From Rhodoferax sp. (lineage in GTDB: Bacteria; Pseudomonadota; Gammaproteobacteria; Burkholderiales; Burkholderiaceae_C): a stretch of 9,461 nucleotides of DNA. The DNA is taken from assembly GCA_017880985.1 (NCBI GenBank), contig JADGRK010000071.1, forward strand, positions 1 to 9,461, given 5' to 3'. The translations under genes and the position numbers were made by a program. Positions 7,182 through 9,461 of the stretch are shown piece after piece. Under the pieces are notes generated by a model. It did not search any database. It was not told the DNA's origin and worked only from the letters and a program-made list of their open reading frames with translations. Position 1 is the first letter of the stretch. Each line of letters begins with the position of its first letter.

Positions 7182-7230
7182 AGAGCTTGCGGGACAGACC
7201 GCAGTTACGCGAAGCGAACAAGCTCTGTCC
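7182..7230 (+). promoter_or_regulatory. ssb leader with mutually exclusive hairpins
   Basis: Three helices can form in the 79-bp gap before ssb. Helix A pairs AGAGCTTG (7182-7189) with CAAGCTCT (7219-7226), perfect 8 bp. Helix B pairs GGACAGA (7192-7198) with TCTGTCC (7224-7230), perfect 7 bp. A and B share 7224-7226, so they compete. A small hairpin, GTTACGC-GAA-GCGAAC (7204-7219, one bulged A), fits inside B. The ssb ribosome site (7241) lies 10 nt beyond helix B. There is no U-tract, so this is not an intrinsic terminator. Confidence 0.4.
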
Positions 7231-7240
7231 TCAACTAACT

Positions 7241-7246
7241 AAGGAG
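7241..7246 (+). promoter_or_regulatory. ssb ribosome binding site
   Basis: AAGGAG with a 5-nt spacer to the ssb ATG at 7252 is the strongest Shine-Dalgarno sequence in the window and fits high expression of SSB. Confidence 0.85.
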
Positions 7247-7251
7247 ATAGC

Positions 7252-7743
7252 ATGGCATCCGTCAACAAAGTCATTCTGGTGGGCAACCTGGGGCGCGACC
7301 CTGAAATCCGTTATCTGCCCAGTGGCGACCCGGTGGCCAACATCACGATTGCCACCAGCAGCAAGTACAAGAACAAGACCGGCGAGATGGTCGAGGAGAC
7401 CGAGTGGCACCGCGTCACCTTCTTTGGCAAGCTGGCCGAGATCGTGGGCCAGTATCTCAAGAAAGGCCGCTCCGTTTATGTCGAGGGCCGCATCAAGACG
7501 CGCAAGTACACCGACAAGGACGGGGTAGAAAAATATGCCACCGACATCATCGCCAACGAGATGCAAATGCTCGGTGGCCGTGAAGGTATGGGTGGCCCAT
7601 CGGGCGACGACGAGGGTTCTGGCGGTGGTTACTCGCGCCCGGCACCGGCTTCACGCCCTGCCGCTGCTGCTGCGGCGGCGCCACAGACACAAGCCAAGCC
7701 GTCGAGTGGCTTTGACGACATGGACGACGATATTCCATTTTGA
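7252..7743 (+). CDS. ssb: Single-stranded DNA-binding protein
   Basis: SSB coats single-stranded DNA as a tetramer during replication, recombination and repair. The 163-residue protein has the OB-fold in residues 1-107: MASVNKVILVGNLGRDPEIR at the N-terminus, then EWHRVTFFGKLAE (51-63), where W52 corresponds to E. coli W54, and VYVEGRIKTRKYTD (76-89). E. coli W40 and W88 are replaced by Y39 and Y86. A flexible Gly/Pro/Ala/Gln linker (108-152) leads to the acidic tip DDMDDDIPF, the docking site for partner proteins. Length is typical. It follows the MFS gene by 79 bp. A GATAAT box (7168-7173) overlaps the MFS stop and could serve as its own -10, but no good -35 accompanies it. No LexA box is visible. 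Confidence 0.98.
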   Translation: MASVNKVILVGNLGRDPEIRYLPSGDPVANITIATSSKYKNKTGEMVEETEWHRVTFFGKLAEIVGQYLKKGRSVYVEGRIKTRKYTDKDGVEKYATDIIANEMQMLGGREGMGGPSGDDEGSGGGYSRPAPASRPAAAAAAAPQTQAKPSSGFDDMDDDIPF

Positions 7744-7768
7744 TTCATTGACGTCGATGCCCGTGGTG

Positions 7769-7923
7769 GCGCGCCAGGCGTCCGTGGCGTGGCGCTTGCG
7801 CGCTCGCGGGCGGGGCAGTGCCGACCTTCTGACTAAGTCGTGTCAACTCTGAAAGTGCTTCGCCTTGGCCAACAACACCGCGAATTGGCTCCAGCGCCCC
7901 GCCACAGTCACCTGGCAGGCTGG
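7769..7923 (+). repeat. 155-bp inverted repeat, left copy (copy A)
   Basis: This segment aligns without gaps to the reverse complement of 9307-9461, by hand count 109 of 155 positions. The match comprises an outer block 7769-7816 (41 of 48), a diverged middle 7817-7877 (28 of 61) and an inner block 7878-7923 (40 of 46) whose first 23 bp are identical. It is G+C-rich at its outer end and starts 25 bp after the ssb stop. It carries no convincing open frame; the reading frame of one copy is broken in the other. Confidence 0.8.
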
Positions 7924-7924
7924 G

Positions 7925-8092
7925 AAAAGGGTTGCCGCTGGGGGGATTTCTTCATGGCCAGTCTGGGTATCAAAGTGGCTGTGGTGAAAGGCTGCAGTGC
8001 AGCGGGAGGAGTCGTTCAACCAGCTCTCCCATTTGTGGGATGGTCACGCTAACAAGTGGCACCTAGAATGTCCCAATTACATCGGAGCTCCC
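7925..8092 (+). other. Leader of the two-gene unit, no gene seen
   Basis: Together with copy A this makes a stretch of about 350 bp without a gene between ssb and the small membrane protein. It holds a perfect dyad GCTGCA-G-TGCAGC (7991-8003), a short hairpin TCCCA-TTTG-TGGGA (8027-8040) and the promoter described separately. Open frames crossing it (for example 7840-8052, and 7997 onward) have no ribosome site or recognisable sequence. Confidence 0.5.
8041..8069 (+). promoter_or_regulatory. Candidate sigma70 promoter of the two-gene unit
   Basis: TGGTCA (8041-8046, 4 of 6 to TTGACA) and TAGAAT (8064-8069, 5 of 6 to TATAAT) are separated by exactly 17 bp. Transcription would start near 8076, giving a leader of about 17 nt before the ATG at 8093 with its GGAG at 8084-8087. 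The unit would then be transcribed on its own, independent of ssb. Confidence 0.5.
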
Positions 8093-8278
8093 ATGGACTG
8101 GTTAATAAGAAATTCTGAATGGGTCTTCTCTGGGATTGGAGTTGCCGTGGTGGGATGGCTCTTTTCCCTCCGAAGATCACGGGCTGGCGCCAGCCAATCA
8201 ATCAAGAACAGTTCAAATGTCGTACAGGTCGGTGGCAGCATTAACGTTGGAGAATCCGATGACAGAGCAAAGCGTTAA
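8093..8278 (+). CDS. Small membrane-anchored protein with a C-terminal NVVQVGGSINV motif
   Basis: The protein has 61 residues. MDWLIRNSEWVFSGIGVAVV begins it, residues 9-26 form a single membrane helix, and the following R27, R28, S29, R30 suggest the C-terminus is cytoplasmic. The tail runs GASQSIKNSSNVVQVGGSIN (32-51) and ends with a charged stretch. I recall many bacterial small proteins of this plan (W-x-FSGIG helix, basic stop, Q-x-I/Q-K-x-x-S-x-N-x-x-Q-x-G-G motif) but no assigned function. The start is set by GGAG at 8084-8087, 5 nt before ATG; an in-frame ATG at 7997 would place a polar, unrelated segment in front. It overlaps the next gene by 20 nt and shares with it the NVVQV motif. 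Base composition is A+T-richer than ssb. Confidence 0.75.
   Translation: MDWLIRNSEWVFSGIGVAVVGWLFSLRRSRAGASQSIKNSSNVVQVGGSINVGESDDRAKR
8249..8252 (+). promoter_or_regulatory. Ribosome binding site inside the upstream gene
   Basis: GGAG with a 6-nt spacer to ATG 8259 lies within the last codons of the 61-residue gene. It decides the start of the larger gene over the upstream in-frame ATG at 8136 and suggests translational coupling of the pair. Confidence 0.75.
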
Positions 8279-9107
8279 CCGATCAGAGAATGTCGTCCAA
8301 GTTGCAGGAAGCGTCGAAATCAATAATCGATATGGCTTGGCCGTCCACGAAGTAAAAGAACTTACCCAAATCTTTATGCGTGAGAACTTTCCCGTACTTA
8401 GGGAGGAAGCGATCGCAGCTGCGCAGGCCAACGTGGAGCAATTTCTCCGCCAATTCGAGGAAAAACTTGCTCAGAATATTGGCCGAATTGAGCCCAATAG
8501 GTTTAAAGATCCAGATATTCAAAGCAGCCTCAATGATGCTGTTCTTGAAACGGCGAAGAAAGGGGCCCGCAGTAACTCCGATCTCTTGGCTGAGTTGATA
8601 ATCGAGCGGCTGAACAAGGGAGCAAGTGATTATGTATCTTTAGTCGTATCTGAAGCAATCAAAGTGGTGCCTAGACTCACGCCGGAACAGATTGGGTTCC
8701 TGACACTAGCCCTATTTCTGACTTCCACAAAGATAACGTCCGCAACATCCCTTCAAGATATTATTCCTTTGGCAGACGCCGTCCTACAGACATCCCAACA
8801 CTCATTCGGTCTGTCTGATAGCCAAAAAAGCTATCTTGAATTTGCTGGCTGCGCTAGCATCCTTCAGTTGGTGTCGAATTCAGCCTACAGAATATGGAAA
8901 ACGAACTACGCTTTTCTTAAGGATATTCCTGACGAAGAATTGAAGAAAAATATCGAAAATGATTTCCCGGTATTGCACCAATTGGCAAAGGCGTTCGATG
9001 ACAACAAGATGGGTCAAGTGTCATTAACGTCTGTCGGTAAAATTATTGGCCTTGCCAATCTGTCGAAACGAGTGCCGGGCTTGCAGTACGCGAACTGGCT
9101 GAATTAA
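8259..9107 (+). CDS. LPO_1073/Vpar_1526-like protein, function unknown
   Basis: This is a 282-residue, predicted soluble, mostly helical protein with no signal peptide. Residues 1-24 hold SENVVQVAGSVEINNRYGL. Next come a helical, coiled-coil-prone segment (26-75: EVKELTQIFMRENFPVLREE, then A-rich and E/K-rich repeats), a K-D-P-D-I-Q-SSL element (83-91), SDLLAELIIERL (107-118) and EAIKVVPRLTPEQIGFLTLA (132-151). This order (motif, YGL-x-x-x-EVKEL, NF-x-x-L-x-x-EA, KDPD-x-Q, LT-x-x-Q) matches what I recall of the uncharacterised LPO_1073/Vpar_1526 family; no search was run. I see no Walker, nuclease, TIR or other catalytic motif. It overlaps the membrane protein gene by 20 nt with its own good ribosome site. 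A sampled 60-nt row (8941-9000) is 40% G+C against 57% in a row of ssb (7441-7500), which suggests transfer. Confidence 0.8.
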   Translation: MTEQSVNRSENVVQVAGSVEINNRYGLAVHEVKELTQIFMRENFPVLREEAIAAAQANVEQFLRQFEEKLAQNIGRIEPNRFKDPDIQSSLNDAVLETAKKGARSNSDLLAELIIERLNKGASDYVSLVVSEAIKVVPRLTPEQIGFLTLALFLTSTKITSATSLQDIIPLADAVLQTSQHSFGLSDSQKSYLEFAGCASILQLVSNSAYRIWKTNYAFLKDIPDEELKKNIENDFPVLHQLAKAFDDNKMGQVSLTSVGKIIGLANLSKRVPGLQYANWLN

Positions 9108-9306
9108 AACCGAACCACCGCTCCCGAGGGACGCTATCTATGCCGCCAAGCCAGCTTCGCGCATCTGAGCTAGCAAGTTGAGCGTCAGCTATCGGCGACC
9201 CTGAACGTCAGGTGACAGTTTATAAGAGCCCCTCAGGTTCAATATTCTGGTGCTGGTTCAGGGTGGATTCCAGAAATTCATTTGGTCACACATCCAAGCT
9301 ACGTCG
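9108..9306 (+). other. Non-coding tail of the unit with nested inverted repeats
   Basis: No gene is seen between the larger protein and copy B. ACCCTGAAC (9198-9206) and GTTCAGGGT (9256-9264) are a perfect 9-bp inverted repeat 49 nt apart. TTCTGG (9245-9250) and CCAGAA (9270-9275) are a 6-bp pair overlapping it. No T-tract follows any stem, so an intrinsic terminator cannot be claimed. The stretch could be the end of an eroded insertion element. Confidence 0.45.
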
Positions 9307-9461
9307 CCAGCGTGGTGGGTGGCTGTGCCGGGGCGCTGGAGCCAATTCGCGGCGATGACAGGGGAGGCGCAACCCATCCAGTGTTGGCACCCAAACGCAG
9401 GCACGCAAACGGCGCCTCGCCCGCGAGCGCGTAAGCGTCACGGCGCGGACGCCCGCCGCGC
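9307..9461 (-). repeat. 155-bp inverted repeat, right copy (copy B)
   Basis: This is the inverted counterpart of 7769-7923. Positions 9330-9352 are the exact reverse complement of 7878-7900, and 9414-9461 match the outer block at 41 of 48. The match runs to the last base of the window, so the true outer end and any target duplication cannot be seen. Confidence 0.8.

Larger units (their letters stand above)
7769..9461. mobile_element. Putative transposase-less insert bounded by inverted repeats
   Basis: The two inverted copies enclose about 1.38 kb holding a self-contained promoter, two overlapping genes and an unusual tail, with lower G+C than the flanking core genes. No transposase, integrase or recombinase is present inside. 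This fits a non-autonomous element, or a cargo unit that entered between pre-existing copies of a dispersed repeat by homologous recombination. The right boundary is the window edge, so this is an inference. Confidence 0.4.

Noticed and set aside
7744..7830. Intrinsic terminator after ssb
   Set aside because: The G+C-rich segment can fold, but no T-tract follows any stem, and the sequence is explained as copy A of the inverted repeat.
8041..8092. Integron attC-type recombination site (GCTAACAAGTGG)
   Set aside because: The RYYYAAC core is not matched and no paired GTTRRRY end lies at the expected distance. No integrase is present.
8136..8258. Upstream in-frame ATG of the larger unknown gene
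   Set aside because: It would place 41 unrelated residues before the conserved motif and fully overlap the membrane protein helix region; GGAG at 8249 supports the 8259 start.

Overview
The window looks like chromosome from a betaproteobacterium of the Burkholderiales, most likely Comamonadaceae (Rhodoferax/Polaromonas-like). This rests on the high-G+C core genes, the subfamily-2 PyrF, the gene order uvrA / divergent MFS / ssb, and a palindromic repeat of the TTCGAC/CTGAGC type. All family names come from reading the translations. No search was run.

Layout. Positions 1-439 hold no convincing intact gene; one frame carries a decayed stretch resembling the C-terminus of a dihydroorotase-type amidohydrolase. 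A leftward pair follows: a 54-residue single-helix membrane protein (1460-1624) and a cation diffusion facilitator metal exporter (440-1390). Diverging from them is pyrF (1715-2566), which has a TACAAT box placed as for a leaderless transcript. pyrF converges with uvrA (2579-5713, minus strand), leaving 12 bp between the stops. uvrA carries an in-frame insertion of about 34 codons made largely of a palindromic repeat. Across a 208-bp intergenic region, a YajR-like MFS transporter (5922-7172) and ssb (7252-7743) run rightward. The ssb leader can form mutually exclusive hairpins.

Downstream of ssb the character changes. From about 7925 to 9305 there is a compact, A+T-richer, two-gene unit: a 61-residue membrane-anchored protein (8093-8278) overlapping by 20 nt a 282-residue protein (8259-9107) that resembles the uncharacterised LPO_1073/Vpar_1526 family. 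The two proteins share a short motif (SNVVQVGGSINV in one, ENVVQVAGSVEI in the other), at the cytoplasmic tail of the first and the N-terminus of the second. The unit lies between two inverted copies of a 155-bp repeat (7769-7923 and 9307-9461, about 70% identical without gaps). It therefore looks like an inserted cargo module beside core genes.

How the genes relate. UvrA and SSB both serve DNA repair and replication, and their proximity is a common bacterial arrangement, but no LexA box is visible here. PyrF is the last step of UMP synthesis. The two-gene unit is the accessory part: a predicted membrane anchor plus a soluble helical partner of unknown function, and it is the best candidate for an undescribed system.
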